From Propionivibrio hellwigii (GTDB taxonomy: Bacteria; Pseudomonadota; Gammaproteobacteria; Burkholderiales; Rhodocyclaceae): a DNA stretch of 64,000 nucleotides. Shown one piece after another: positions 35,511-43,772 of this stretch (position 1 is the first letter of the stretch; each line of letters opens with the position of its first letter). Where the stretch lies: positions 1,364,001 to 1,428,000 of the forward strand of contig NZ_JBEUWX010000002.1 in NCBI RefSeq assembly GCF_041770905.1, read 5' to 3'. The notes under the pieces were generated by a model. It ran no database searches and had not been told where the DNA came from. It worked only from the letters and a program-made list of their open reading frames with translations. Both the position numbers and the translations under genes were made by a program.

Positions 35511-36005
35511 TTAGCCCTCCGCAAAGGTGACGATAACGTCGCCGTGACCGACGTTTTGGCCGGCCGCAACGCACACTTCTGCAATCGTGCCGTCGTGCGG
35601 CGCTCCAATTACGTTGTGCATCTTCATGGCGTCAAGTACCGCAACTTGTTGCCCTCGCGTGACTTTGTCGCCCGCTTTGACGTTAACTTCAAGAATGACT
35701 CCCGGCATCGGGGCTTTGAGCGCTCCTTTGCCACCACCGCCCGCAGGTTTCTTCGGCGCCGCCGCTTTCGGAGCCGCCGCTGCCGGCGCGGGCGCTGCCG
35801 CCTTCGGCGCAGATGCTGCCGGGGCCGGCGCCGCCGCTACGGGAGCCGCCGCCGGAGCCGCGGATACCCCACCAACCGATTGGTCTTCCGTCAGACTGAC
35901 ACTGTAACTCTGCCCGCCTACTTGGACTTCAAATTGATCAAAATCCGTCTCTTGTACGTCTACTACGTAGTCTTTCCCACTTATGTTCAGTGTATAGCGT
36001 CGCAT
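35511..36005 (-). CDS. Biotin carrier subunit of the Na+-decarboxylase, copy 2
   Basis: A 164-residue biotin/lipoyl carrier. The N-terminal part (MRRYTLNISGKDYVVDV) is followed by an Ala/Pro-rich flexible arm (residues 50-95) and a biotinyl domain with PMPGVILEVNV and the biotinylation site LDAMKM, in which the Lys is modified. It carries carboxybiotin from the carboxyltransferase to the beta subunit. It is nearly identical to the preceding copy: SAPK instead of SALK in the linker, and an extra Gly at the end. Start at 36005 fits the copy-1 start exactly. Confidence 0.93.
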   Translation of the reverse strand: MRRYTLNISGKDYVVDVQETDFDQFEVQVGGQSYSVSLTEDQSVGGVSAAPAAAPVAAAPAPAASAPKAAAPAPAAAAPKAAAPKKPAGGGGKGALKAPMPGVILEVNVKAGDKVTRGQQVAVLDAMKMHNVIGAPHDGTIAEVCVAAGQNVGHGDVIVTFAEG

Positions 36006-36502
36006 GGTGATTACTCCGCAAAGGTGACGATAACGTCGCCGTGACCGACGTTTTGGCCGGCCGCAACGCACACTTCTGCAATCGTGCCGTCGTGCGGCGC
36101 TCCAATTACGTTGTGCATCTTCATGGCGTCAAGTACCGCAACTTGTTGCCCTCGCGTGACTTTGTCGCCCGCTTTGACGTTAACTTCAAGAATGACTCCC
36201 GGCATCGGGGCTTTGAGCGCTCCTTTGCCACCACCGCCCGCAGGTTTCTTCGGCGCCGCCGCTTTCGGAGCCGCCGCTGCCGGCGCGGGCGCTGCCGCCT
36301 TCAGCGCAGATGCTGCCGGGGCCGGCGCCGCCGCTACGGGAGCCGCCGCCGGAGCCGCGGATACCCCACCAACCGATTGGTCTTCCGTCAGACTGACACT
36401 GTAGCTCTGCCCGCCTACTTGCACTTCAAATTGGTCAAAATCCGTCTCTTGTACGTCTACTACGTAGTCTTTCCCACTTATGTTCAGTGTATAGCGTCGC
36501 AT
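35518..36502 (-). repeat. 497-bp tandem duplication of the biotin-carrier gene
   Basis: The sequence 35518-36005 repeats at 36015-36502 with an offset of 497 bp and only about five base differences seen by eye. Each copy is a complete gene with its own start codon, so the duplication is in-operon and recent or kept alike by gene conversion. Confidence 0.93.
36011..36502 (-). CDS. Biotin carrier subunit of the Na+-decarboxylase, copy 1
   Basis: A 163-residue carrier, first of the tandem pair: same start MRRYTLNISG, same Ala/Pro arm, same biotinylation motif LDAMKM. It ends TFAE without the extra Gly of copy 2. Two biotin-carrier genes in one operon are known in glutaconyl-CoA decarboxylase of Clostridium symbiosum, where they differ in linker length; here the pair is almost identical, so it looks like a new duplication that may raise carrier dosage. 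Confidence 0.93.
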   Translation of the reverse strand: MRRYTLNISGKDYVVDVQETDFDQFEVQVGGQSYSVSLTEDQSVGGVSAAPAAAPVAAAPAPAASALKAAAPAPAAAAPKAAAPKKPAGGGGKGALKAPMPGVILEVNVKAGDKVTRGQQVAVLDAMKMHNVIGAPHDGTIAEVCVAAGQNVGHGDVIVTFAE

Positions 36503-36538
36503 GGTGTTTATCCTTTATTGATGAGTGAGTTGAGGGGA

Positions 36539-36985
36539 TTAATTCCAGTAATTGGTCTGCCGTGCCCGCGCACGCGCTTCTGCCGACCACCGGGTCGGCT
36601 GCGTTCCGGGCCAGAAACTGCGGGCAACAGGACCACCACGCCCCACTGCCTTACGGTGCTCGATAGCAGCAATAGTGATCACTGCCGCCAGACTCGCCGG
36701 CACGCCTTGCGCTCTGTGCTTCGCCACGGCCAAGGCAATGACCGCGACGATGTCTTCTGATCCTGACGGTGGCGGCGTGCCAATCACAGCCACGGGCGCT
36801 GCTTCGACTTCCGCAGCGGCATCATCGTCCGCCGCATCGTCGCTCGCCGCAGATGCTTCTTCTTCGACTTCTTCTTTGTCGAACTTAAGCACAATCGTCA
36901 GTATCAACCACAACAACGCCAGCATGGCAAAGACCAGCCCCATGCCGAGAACGGTCATCTCAAGACCCCAGTCTAGATGTTCCAT
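36539..36985 (-). CDS. Sodium pump decarboxylase, delta/gamma subunit (OadG/MmdD family)
   Basis: A 148-residue small membrane subunit: one N-terminal helix (EMTVLGMGLVFAMLALLWLILTIV), then an acidic Glu/Asp/Ala-rich linker (EEVEEEASAASDD) and a C-terminal soluble part ending RARARQTNYWN, the tail type that contacts the carboxyltransferase in OadG/MmdD proteins. It heads the operon. The alpha (carboxyltransferase) gene that normally sits next to it is absent from the window; the DNA upstream holds an EF-G gene on the other strand. Confidence 0.85.
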   Translation of the reverse strand: MEHLDWGLEMTVLGMGLVFAMLALLWLILTIVLKFDKEEVEEEASAASDDAADDDAAAEVEAAPVAVIGTPPPSGSEDIVAVIALAVAKHRAQGVPASLAAVITIAAIEHRKAVGRGGPVARSFWPGTQPTRWSAEARARARQTNYWN

Positions 36986-37338
36986 GAATCTACCTCATGC
37001 GATGTTAAAAAATGGCTCCCTTTAATTGCTTTTCGCCGCATACTGCGCCGGCGCATAAAACAATGGGTTTGGATTATCGTTCCCAAACCTCACCGTGGTC
37101 AACGTTCGATGTGATAAATCCCTGCATGGAACGTGGTTTGATGACAATTCGTCAACATTGGCGCGCTTTTCCTATCGGATCGGCCCCGATGATGGGTTCA
37201 TCCGAGGCTTCCGTCTATAGCGACAAAGTGTAGAATGCCTCGCGTTGTACTTTATCCGGAGTAGTCAGGGGCTTTCTTCGTTTGGCATCGGGTTTGCCGG
37301 CGATAAAGCGTATTCGACATACATCATTGGGAGACAAC
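36986..37338. promoter_or_regulatory. Divergent intergenic region of decarboxylase operon and EF-G paralogue
   Basis: 353 bp between head-to-head genes and so the site of both promoters. A TAGAAT at 37231-37236 could be the -10 of the EF-G gene, and GGGAG stands before its ATG. No -35 of good quality is seen. Nothing else recognised. Confidence 0.4.
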
Positions 37339-39387
37339 ATGGGACAAATGACCCCTCGTACTGTAGCTTTAGTCGGCCACGGCGCATCAGGCAAAACAAC
37401 GCTCGTCGAAACGCTGCTCGCCACAAGCGGAGCCATCACCACACGCGGTTCCATTGAAAAGGGCAACACCGTCTGCGACTTTGATCCACAAGAAAAAGAA
37501 CTGGGGTATTCGATCAACTCCGCAATCGCCAGCACCCAGTGGCTTGAGACACCGATCCATCTGATCGACACGCCGGGATATCCGGACTTCGCCGGGCAGG
37601 CGATTGGCGCCCTGGCCGCCGTCGATACCGCATTGATCGTCATCAACGCCCAATCCGGCATTGAACTGATGACCGAACGCATGATGAAGCTGGCCGCCGC
37701 GCGCAAACTCTGCCGCATGATCGTCATCAACAAAATCGACGCCGACAATGTCGATCTGCCCAAGTTGCTCGGTGACATCCGGGAACGCTTCGGTCACGAA
37801 TGCATGGTTCTCAACCTGCCGACCGAACATGGGCAAGCAGTCATCGACGTGCTCTCCAACGCCAGCGGCGAAAGCGACTTCGAATCGGTCGCCGATGCGC
37901 ATCGTGCACTCATCGACCAAATCGTCGAAGAAGACGAGGATTTGCTCGCCAAATACCTTGAAGACGGCGCCGAACCGGCGCCAGAAACCCTGCGCGCACC
38001 CTTTGAGAAAGCCTTGCGGGAAGGCCATCTGATTCCCATTCTGTTTGTTTCCGCCAAGACGGGCGCCGGCGTTCCGCAATTGCTCGACACACTCGCCAAA
38101 CTGGCGCCGGCGCCAGCCGAAGCTAACCCGCCACCCTTCTATAAAGGGGCGGCCGACGATGAAAACGCCACCCCGTTTGAAGTCTCTCCAGAAGCCGGCA
38201 AACACATACTGGCGCACGTTTTCAAAGTCGTCAGCGACCCGTTCGTTGGCAAGCTCAGCGTCTTCCGGGTTCATCAGGGCACGCTCAAAAAAGACACCCA
38301 ACTCTTTGCTGGCAACGCCAAGCGTGCCTTTAAGATCAGCCACCTGTACCGCCTGCTCGGTAAAGAGCACATCGAAACCGACCAATTGCAACCGGGCGAT
38401 ATCGGCGCCATTTCCAAGGTCGAGGAAATCGAATTCGACAGCGTCCTGCACGACTCCCACGATGAGGATAACATCCGCTTGAAGCCGTTGACATTTCCTC
38501 AGCCGATGCAGGGCCTTGCGGTGGAAACCAAGAAGAAATCTGACGAACAGCGTCTGTTTGACGTGCTGCACAAACTCGAGATCGAAGACCCCTGTTTTAC
38601 GGTTGAACGCCACGTAACGACCAACGAAACCGTCATCCGTGGCCTGGGTGAAATGCACCTGCGCGCCAAGCTTGCCCGCATGGCGCAACAATACAAGCTT
38701 GAGCTGGCAACCAAGCCGCCACAAATCGACTACCGTGAAACGATTACCGGCAAGGCGCCAGGACACTGCCGCCACAAAAAACAAACGGGCGGCGCTGGGC
38801 AATTCGGCGAAGTCATGCTGCGCGTTGAACCGTTGCCGCGCGGCGAAGGCTTTGAATTCGTCGACGAGGTCAAGGGCGGCGCCATTCCCGGCGTCTTCAT
38901 GGCATCGGTTGAAAAAGGCGTGCGTCAGGCGCTTGCCGACGGCGTTGTCGCCGGCTTCCCGGTGTCCGATATTCGCGTCATTGTCTACGATGGCAAATCG
39001 CACCCGGTGGATAGCAAGGACATCGCCTTTTTCACCGCTGGCCGCAAAGCCGTCATCGAAGCCATTCGTGCCGCCAGCCCGATCATTCTTGAACCCATCG
39101 TCAATATCGACATCGATGCGCCAGAAACGGCCGTTGGCGACCTTTCCGGCGACCTTTCCGGAAAACGCGGCCAGATTACCGGCACGCAGTCACGCAGCGC
39201 AGGTACGGTTTCACTCAGCGGCAAAGTACCACTCGCTGAACTCGACGACTATCAGGGACGCCTCAAGTCACTGACCGGCGGTCAGGGGTCTTACAGCATC
39301 CGTTTCTCGCACTATGCTGCCGTACCGGCCACTACACAGCAGCAGCTTGCCGCCAAACATAAGATCGTCGGCCTGGACGATGAGTAA
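37339..39387 (+). CDS. Elongation factor G paralogue (EF-G2 type)
   Basis: A 682-residue translational GTPase starting at the ATG at 37339 (GGGAG upstream). All five EF-G domains appear present. G1 reads GHGASGKTTL rather than the usual AHIDAGKTT, G3 DTPGYPDFA rather than DTPGHVDF, and G4 is NKID, so it belongs to the divergent EF-G-like group found as a second copy in many bacteria, not the str-operon fusA. Domain IV has GGAGQFGEVMLRVEP, and the C-terminus YSIRFSHYAAVP. Roles suggested for such paralogues include ribosome recycling or stress translation; unknown here. A good terminator follows. Confidence 0.88.
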   Translation: MGQMTPRTVALVGHGASGKTTLVETLLATSGAITTRGSIEKGNTVCDFDPQEKELGYSINSAIASTQWLETPIHLIDTPGYPDFAGQAIGALAAVDTALIVINAQSGIELMTERMMKLAAARKLCRMIVINKIDADNVDLPKLLGDIRERFGHECMVLNLPTEHGQAVIDVLSNASGESDFESVADAHRALIDQIVEEDEDLLAKYLEDGAEPAPETLRAPFEKALREGHLIPILFVSAKTGAGVPQLLDTLAKLAPAPAEANPPPFYKGAADDENATPFEVSPEAGKHILAHVFKVVSDPFVGKLSVFRVHQGTLKKDTQLFAGNAKRAFKISHLYRLLGKEHIETDQLQPGDIGAISKVEEIEFDSVLHDSHDEDNIRLKPLTFPQPMQGLAVETKKKSDEQRLFDVLHKLEIEDPCFTVERHVTTNETVIRGLGEMHLRAKLARMAQQYKLELATKPPQIDYRETITGKAPGHCRHKKQTGGAGQFGEVMLRVEPLPRGEGFEFVDEVKGGAIPGVFMASVEKGVRQALADGVVAGFPVSDIRVIVYDGKSHPVDSKDIAFFTAGRKAVIEAIRAASPIILEPIVNIDIDAPETAVGDLSGDLSGKRGQITGTQSRSAGTVSLSGKVPLAELDDYQGRLKSLTGGQGSYSIRFSHYAAVPATTQQQLAAKHKIVGLDDE

Positions 39388-39440
39388 ATGCGCGCATCAG
39401 CGTGCGCGCCAGCCTGACGCGCACGCATGACGCAGAAACA

Positions 39441-39474
39441 AAAAAGGCAGCGACAGAAACGTCGCTGCCTTTTT
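39441..39474 (+). terminator. Rho-independent terminator after the EF-G gene
   Basis: Stem GGCAGCGAC / GTCGCTGCC with a short AGAAAC loop, followed by TTTTT, 54 bp after the stop codon. Confidence 0.92.
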
Positions 39475-39479
39475 ACATG

Positions 39480-40190
39480 TAACGGAAATATCAGATGCCC
39501 GGAGATGCTTTATTCACGGGCATTTCAGAAGGGCATGCCCGGAGACGCCCTATCCATCAGGGTTTCGCGGCATCGCTTTTTGGGGGGTATCGATGCCGAA
39601 AAATAATCAAGCAAACGACGGGGTAAACAGTTTAGAAAACATAAAATGCCCGGAAAGTCCCTAAATACACGGGGCTTAGAGCATCAAAAAACATAAATTG
39701 GAAAATAGCACCCGACTAACCCGCTGAAACCCGCCCCGCTCAACCCTCTCCCAAAGGACAAGGGGCTTTGGGGATGCGCCGAACCCCGCGTGGATAGGGC
39801 ATTTCCCGGCACCCTCTGAAGCCCTTATGGATAGGTTGTTTCCGGGCAAACACCTCTGTAACCCTTATAAATAAAGGGCTTCAGGGCATGGATACCGGAG
39901 AAGCCCTGTTTACGTGGGGTTCAGGGCGTCCCCTCTGAAATGCCCTAAATACACGGGCTTCAGGCCACCTCTTTTTGGAGATGCGCCTGCGCTTCCGCCC
40001 CCGCGTTTTTCCAATTCTCCCTCTGTCGGGGAGATGCCCCGAAACCCGCGCGGATAAAGGACTTCATGGCAGGCACCCTGAAACCCGTGTGGATAGGGCG
40101 TTTGCGGGTAGGTACATCTGAAAAGCCCTATTTATAAGGGTTTCAGAGCGCCCCTCTCGGAGATGCCCTAAATACGCGGGTTAGCGGGCA
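39480..40190. repeat. Dense array of CCC-core-GGG modules
   Basis: About twelve modules in 700 bp, in both orientations, with cores such as TAAATACAC, GCGTGGATA, TTATGGATA, TTATAAATAAA, TGTTTACGT, GCGCGGATA, TATTTATAA and TAAATACGC between CCC and GGG. They alternate with other DNA but contain no gene. The flanks are the shared GAA/GAAA before CCC and CATTTCCGG, GCTTCAGG or GTTTCAG after GGG. Confidence 0.8.
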
Positions 40191-40199
40191 GTCTTTCGG

Positions 40200-40565
40200 C
40201 AGAACCTGAAAATAAGGATTGAAAGGATTGTTTGACTTGTAGGCGCTAGCTCCGCTTGCGAGGCTTCTTTGGGCAGTTTCTGCGCGCGAGGACAGGCAAT
40301 GCTGTGCTGGCTCCACCCACGAAACTTCTTTTGATGCCGTTGCGCTGAGCGGCAGCGCGCCCCGCTGACTTTCCTACCTTCTTTCTTTATCTCGCCAAAG
40401 AAAGTCAGCAAAGAAAGAGGCGACTCCAGGCGCAGAAGACTCCTTGTCGCGGGTTGGAGTGGTACTTGTGCGGCGGGCTTGATTAACTCGCTGCGCTCAG
40501 GCAATCAAGCCCTTGCTTTCGCCAAGTTCCCCGCGCCTGCGGCTGCGCCTAAGGGAGTTTTGGGC
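40200..40565 (-). repeat. Long interspersed repeat, inverted full copy
   Basis: Read on the minus strand this carries TTAGGCGCAGCCGCAGGCGC, the GAGCGCAGCGAGTTAAT block, the CTTTCTTTGCTGACTTTCTT motif, GCCGCTCAGCGCAACGGCAT and CAGCACAGCATTGCCTGTCC in one continuous run. The same blocks are split in two at 18345-18480 and 18915-19160. No protein is supported; the short frame at 40181-40504 is part of the repeat. Confidence 0.82.
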
Positions 40566-40589
40566 GCTTCGTAGTGATCGAATACGCAA

Positions 40590-40955
40590 AGGGATATGTC
40601 CGCAACCCCGTATAAATAAAGGGCTTCAGGATAGGTACCTCTGAAGCCCTTATAAATAGGGTGTTTGCGGGCAGGGTGCTCGGAGATGCCCTAATAAATA
40701 CGTGGGCTTCAGGCTAGCTCTTTTTGGAGATGCACCTGCGCTTCCGCCCCAGCGTTTTTCCAATTCTCTCCCTGTCGGGGAGATGTCCCGAAACCCGCGC
40801 GGATAAAGGACTTCAGGACAGGCACCTCTATAACCCTTATAAATAGGGCGTTTGCGGACAGGGTACCCGGAGATGCTCTGTTTACAAGGGCTAGCGGGCA
40901 CCTCCTCTAAAACGCCCTAAATACGCGGGATTCAGGGCATCGATATTTGAGACGC
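40590..40955. repeat. Array of CCC-core-GGG modules
   Basis: Seven modules with cores such as GTATAAATAAA, TTATAAATA, TAATAAATACGT, GCGCGGATA and TAAATACGC, ending next to the MITE-like copy D. A sub-array around 40690-40800 repeats 39945-40070. Confidence 0.8.
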
Positions 40956-40960
40956 CCAAT

Positions 40961-41030
40961 ATATAGCGGCTTAACTTTGCCAAAAGGCAAGGCGAGCCAA
41001 CGCCGTATTTTGGCAAAGAGGGCCGCTATA
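40961..41030. repeat. MITE-like element, short copy D
   Basis: 70 bp with perfect ends TATAGCGGC / GCCGCTATA and inner CTTTGCCAAAA / TTTTGGCAAAG. It lacks about 40 bp of the centre of the other copies and so forms a near-complete hairpin, 14 bp beyond the stop of the lytic transglycosylase gene, where it may stop transcription. Confidence 0.8.
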
Positions 41031-41043
41031 AAAGAGGAGCAGT

Positions 41044-41787
41044 TCAGGCGCTCTGCTGCTTGCCGCTGCGGCGTTTGATCGCCTGTTCCAGACGCGCCTT
41101 CTCAGCCAAAACCCTGTCAGCGTACCAACTCGACCCGTCAGTCGATCCAGCATAATGCTGTAGCCCCGCCATCAAGCCGCCGCGCCGCTCGATCGCCTCC
41201 TGCAGTACGAGGGTGCCAATCCGGATATTGGCGACAGGATCAAAAAAGACTTGGCCGCCAGCGCCTTCCGGCACCTTGTCTTGATGAAAACGCGGCACCA
41301 CCTGCATCAGCCCCTGCGCGCCGAAGGAGCTTTCAGCCAAAGGATTGAAGCTCGACTCGATACCAATAATGGCAACAATCAGCAACGGATCGATATGCTT
41401 CTCCCGTCCGACCTGATGCGCCGTCTCGAAGATCGGACGCAACGCCTCCGCCGACACTTTATAACGCTGGGAAACATAACGCAGCGCGCCATTCATGTAC
41501 GACGGGAACGCTTCTGCCGCCTTGGCCTCGCCGGCCGAGGCGTTGGCGAAAGATTCAGCGGTGCCGGAGCTTGCCACGCTGTCCGTTTCCGCATCCACCG
41601 TTTCCATCGCTGCGAGGGTATGCGGATCGATTTCAGACGCGGGCGTACTACGGCCCGAAATTGACGGAATGAAACTCATGAAAAAGATAAAGCCGGCGAT
41701 CAGCAGGCAGTATTGCGCCGTATGCAGTACTACATGCGTACTGGTACATCGCGACATCATTTGCTTGGGAGAAGCCAAAGCTGACAT
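41044..41787 (-). CDS. Membrane-anchored lytic transglycosylase (SLT domain)
   Basis: A 247-residue protein from the ATG at 41787, with GGAG 7 nt upstream; a GTG two codons earlier is less well placed. A helix at about residues 26-45 (YCLLIAGFIFFMSFIPSI) anchors it, a Ser/Ala/Glu-rich linker follows, and the C-terminal SLT domain has the catalytic Glu in IVAIIGIESSFNPLAESSFGAQGLMQVVP and the LQHYAGS segment. Such enzymes cleave peptidoglycan between MurNAc and GlcNAc without water. No operon partner; MITE-like copy D follows its stop. Confidence 0.88.
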   Translation of the reverse strand: MSALASPKQMMSRCTSTHVVLHTAQYCLLIAGFIFFMSFIPSISGRSTPASEIDPHTLAAMETVDAETDSVASSGTAESFANASAGEAKAAEAFPSYMNGALRYVSQRYKVSAEALRPIFETAHQVGREKHIDPLLIVAIIGIESSFNPLAESSFGAQGLMQVVPRFHQDKVPEGAGGQVFFDPVANIRIGTLVLQEAIERRGGLMAGLQHYAGSTDGSSWYADRVLAEKARLEQAIKRRSGKQQSA

Positions 41788-42340
41788 ACTCACTCTCCTT
41801 CACTATTGTCATCGCACAAGACAACAAGCCGCGCGACAATCGGTTACAGGCGGGTGGAATAACAGACTGTTAAAACCCGGGGATACGATCGTAGATCGCT
41901 TGGGAACGACTCTTCCGCGAAGAACTGCCGAGACACTCCAGAGGCGGAGAAATATTGGGAAGAGCGCCAGACTACAACAAATACACACGCCCGAAACGCT
42001 CGGGCTGATTTAAAGATGGGCGGATGCTACTGGTTGTATCCCGCCTTGTCAAATAAACCACCCGCCGTCGCCCGTCATCTGGCAGCACGCTTTTTTTCGT
42101 GCCTGTTCGCCCCGCCAAATGCTTTGCGCTTCGCTCACTGCCGCGCCGTGGCGGGAATCTGCCAAAGCCACGGCCAACGCCTTTCAGCATCATCTGATGT
42201 AACCATCAACACCGGGAGTCGCAGCACAGAATGGTTGTCAACAACGCTGCCAACAATCATATAATGCGCTGCTTCTCACCGGCCTGCCGTTCCCTTGTTT
42301 CTTCTCAACACATTGAATCAACACCGCTCAACGAACGCCC
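41788..42340. other. Divergent intergenic region upstream of the symporter
   Basis: 553 bp between the lytic transglycosylase and SSS symporter genes. It contains a candidate plus-strand promoter TTGTCA - 19 nt - TATAAT (42235-42265), about 75 bp before the symporter ATG. No ORF or RNA gene was recognised elsewhere in it. Confidence 0.4.
42235..42265 (+). promoter_or_regulatory. Candidate sigma-70 promoter of the SSS symporter
   Basis: TTGTCA at 42235-42240 and TATAAT at 42260-42265, spacing 19 nt, which is longer than the best 17. Confidence 0.4.
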
Positions 42341-43771
42341 ATGCTGATCTGGTTTGTCGTCGCTTACCTCATCGTGTCCGTCGGCATCGGCCTGTTTGCC
42401 GCAACACGGGTCCATAGCACCAAGGATTTTGCTGTCGCCGGCCGTAGCCTGCCGCTGCCGGTTGTCATGGCGACCGTGTTTGCCACCTGGTTCGGTGCAG
42501 AAGCCGTCTTCGGTGTTTCCGCCACTTTTGTTAAAGAAGGCCTGGGTGGTGTCGTGGCTGATCCGTTCGGCGCCAGCCTGTGCCTCATCATCGCCGGCCT
42601 GTTCTACGGTTCGCGCTTATACAAAATCAATGTCCTCACGCTTGGCGATTTTTTCCGCATACGCTATAACCGCACCGTCGAGGTTCTGACAACGCTGTGT
42701 ATCGTTGTTTCTTACCTGGGCTGGGTTTCGGCGCAGATCAAGGCGCTTGGCCTCGTATTCAGTGTCGTCACCAACGACGCCATTTCGCAGACAGGCGGCA
42801 TGATTCTGGGCGCGGCCATCGTGCTGACCTACACCACCTTCGGCGGCATGTTCTCCGTTGCCATTCTTGATTTTGTGCAGATGGGCGTCGTCATGGGCGG
42901 GATGCTATTCATTGCGCATACCATTTCCGGCATGACCGGTGGCGTCGAAGCGGTTGTCAGCCACGCGGCAGCGGCCGGTAAACTTGATTTCTTTCCGAAG
43001 GGCGGCCTTATGCCATGGCTCAACTTCCTGGGGGTCTGGATCACCATGATGCTCGGCTCGATTCCCCAGCAGGATGTCTTTCAGCGAGTCACCTCGGCGA
43101 AAAGCGCCAAAATCGCCATTTACGGCTCGCTGCTCGGCGGCATCGCTTATTTTGCCTTTACCTTCGTTCCGATGTTCATTGCCTATTCCGCCACGCTGAT
43201 CGACCCGGCATTTTTCAACGCATTGCTGGAAAACGATCCGCAGCGTGTACTGCCGACGCTGGTTCTGCAACACACGCCGGTTTTTGCCCAGGCGATTTTT
43301 TTTGGCGCCGTGCTGGCGGCAATCATGAGCTGCTCCTCGGCCACCCTGCTGGCCCCTTCGGTTGCTTTTTCCGAAAACGTCATTCGCGGCTTTTTTCCCG
43401 GCATCAGCGACCGGGCTTTCCTGCGCCTGATGCGCATCACCATCGTCGGCTTCACATGCCTCGTCCTCGGCTTCGCCCTGGTCAGTGACGCCTCGATCTT
43501 TGAAATGGTCGAAAGCGCCTACAAAATTACGCTTGCCGGCGCCTTCGTACCCCTTTTCTTCGGCGCCTACTGGCAACGCGCCACAGCGCAGGGCGCCCTG
43601 TTTGCCATTTTTGGCGGCGTTGCCAGCTGGATCAGTCTTGAACTCGCGTTCGGCGAGGCTTTTCCCGTGCCGCCGCAACTGATCGGCTTTGCCCTGTCCA
43701 TTCTCGGCATGCTGGCCGGTTCGCTGCTCCCCCAGAAGTTCGGCCGGGTCGCCCCGCTGGCGGCGCCCTGA
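42341..43771 (+). CDS. Sodium:solute symporter family transporter
   Basis: A 476-residue transporter with about 13 helices of the SSS (PutP/PanF/SglT) family. Markers are the N-terminal STKDFAVAGRSLPLPVVMAT, ATWFGAEAVFGVSATFVKEG, the loop GGLMPWLNFLGVWITMMLGSIPQQDVFQRV and the C-terminal VESAYKITLAGAFVPLFFGAYW. It moves a solute with Na+ into the cell; the substrate cannot be read from the sequence. It is 1 bp before the VanZ gene and likely co-transcribed with it. The Na+ pump encoded at 34380-36985 would sustain such transport. Confidence 0.92.
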   Translation: MLIWFVVAYLIVSVGIGLFAATRVHSTKDFAVAGRSLPLPVVMATVFATWFGAEAVFGVSATFVKEGLGGVVADPFGASLCLIIAGLFYGSRLYKINVLTLGDFFRIRYNRTVEVLTTLCIVVSYLGWVSAQIKALGLVFSVVTNDAISQTGGMILGAAIVLTYTTFGGMFSVAILDFVQMGVVMGGMLFIAHTISGMTGGVEAVVSHAAAAGKLDFFPKGGLMPWLNFLGVWITMMLGSIPQQDVFQRVTSAKSAKIAIYGSLLGGIAYFAFTFVPMFIAYSATLIDPAFFNALLENDPQRVLPTLVLQHTPVFAQAIFFGAVLAAIMSCSSATLLAPSVAFSENVIRGFFPGISDRAFLRLMRITIVGFTCLVLGFALVSDASIFEMVESAYKITLAGAFVPLFFGAYWQRATAQGALFAIFGGVASWISLELAFGEAFPVPPQLIGFALSILGMLAGSLLPQKFGRVAPLAAP

Positions 43772-43772
43772 C

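Noticed and set aside
37387..39003. 538-residue minus-strand frame opposite EF-G
   Set aside because: It is antisense to a complete EF-G paralogue and its composition mirrors that gene.
40181..40504. 107-residue minus-strand frame in the long repeat
   Set aside because: It lies inside a non-coding repeat found inverted at 18.3-19.2 kb, where the frame is broken.
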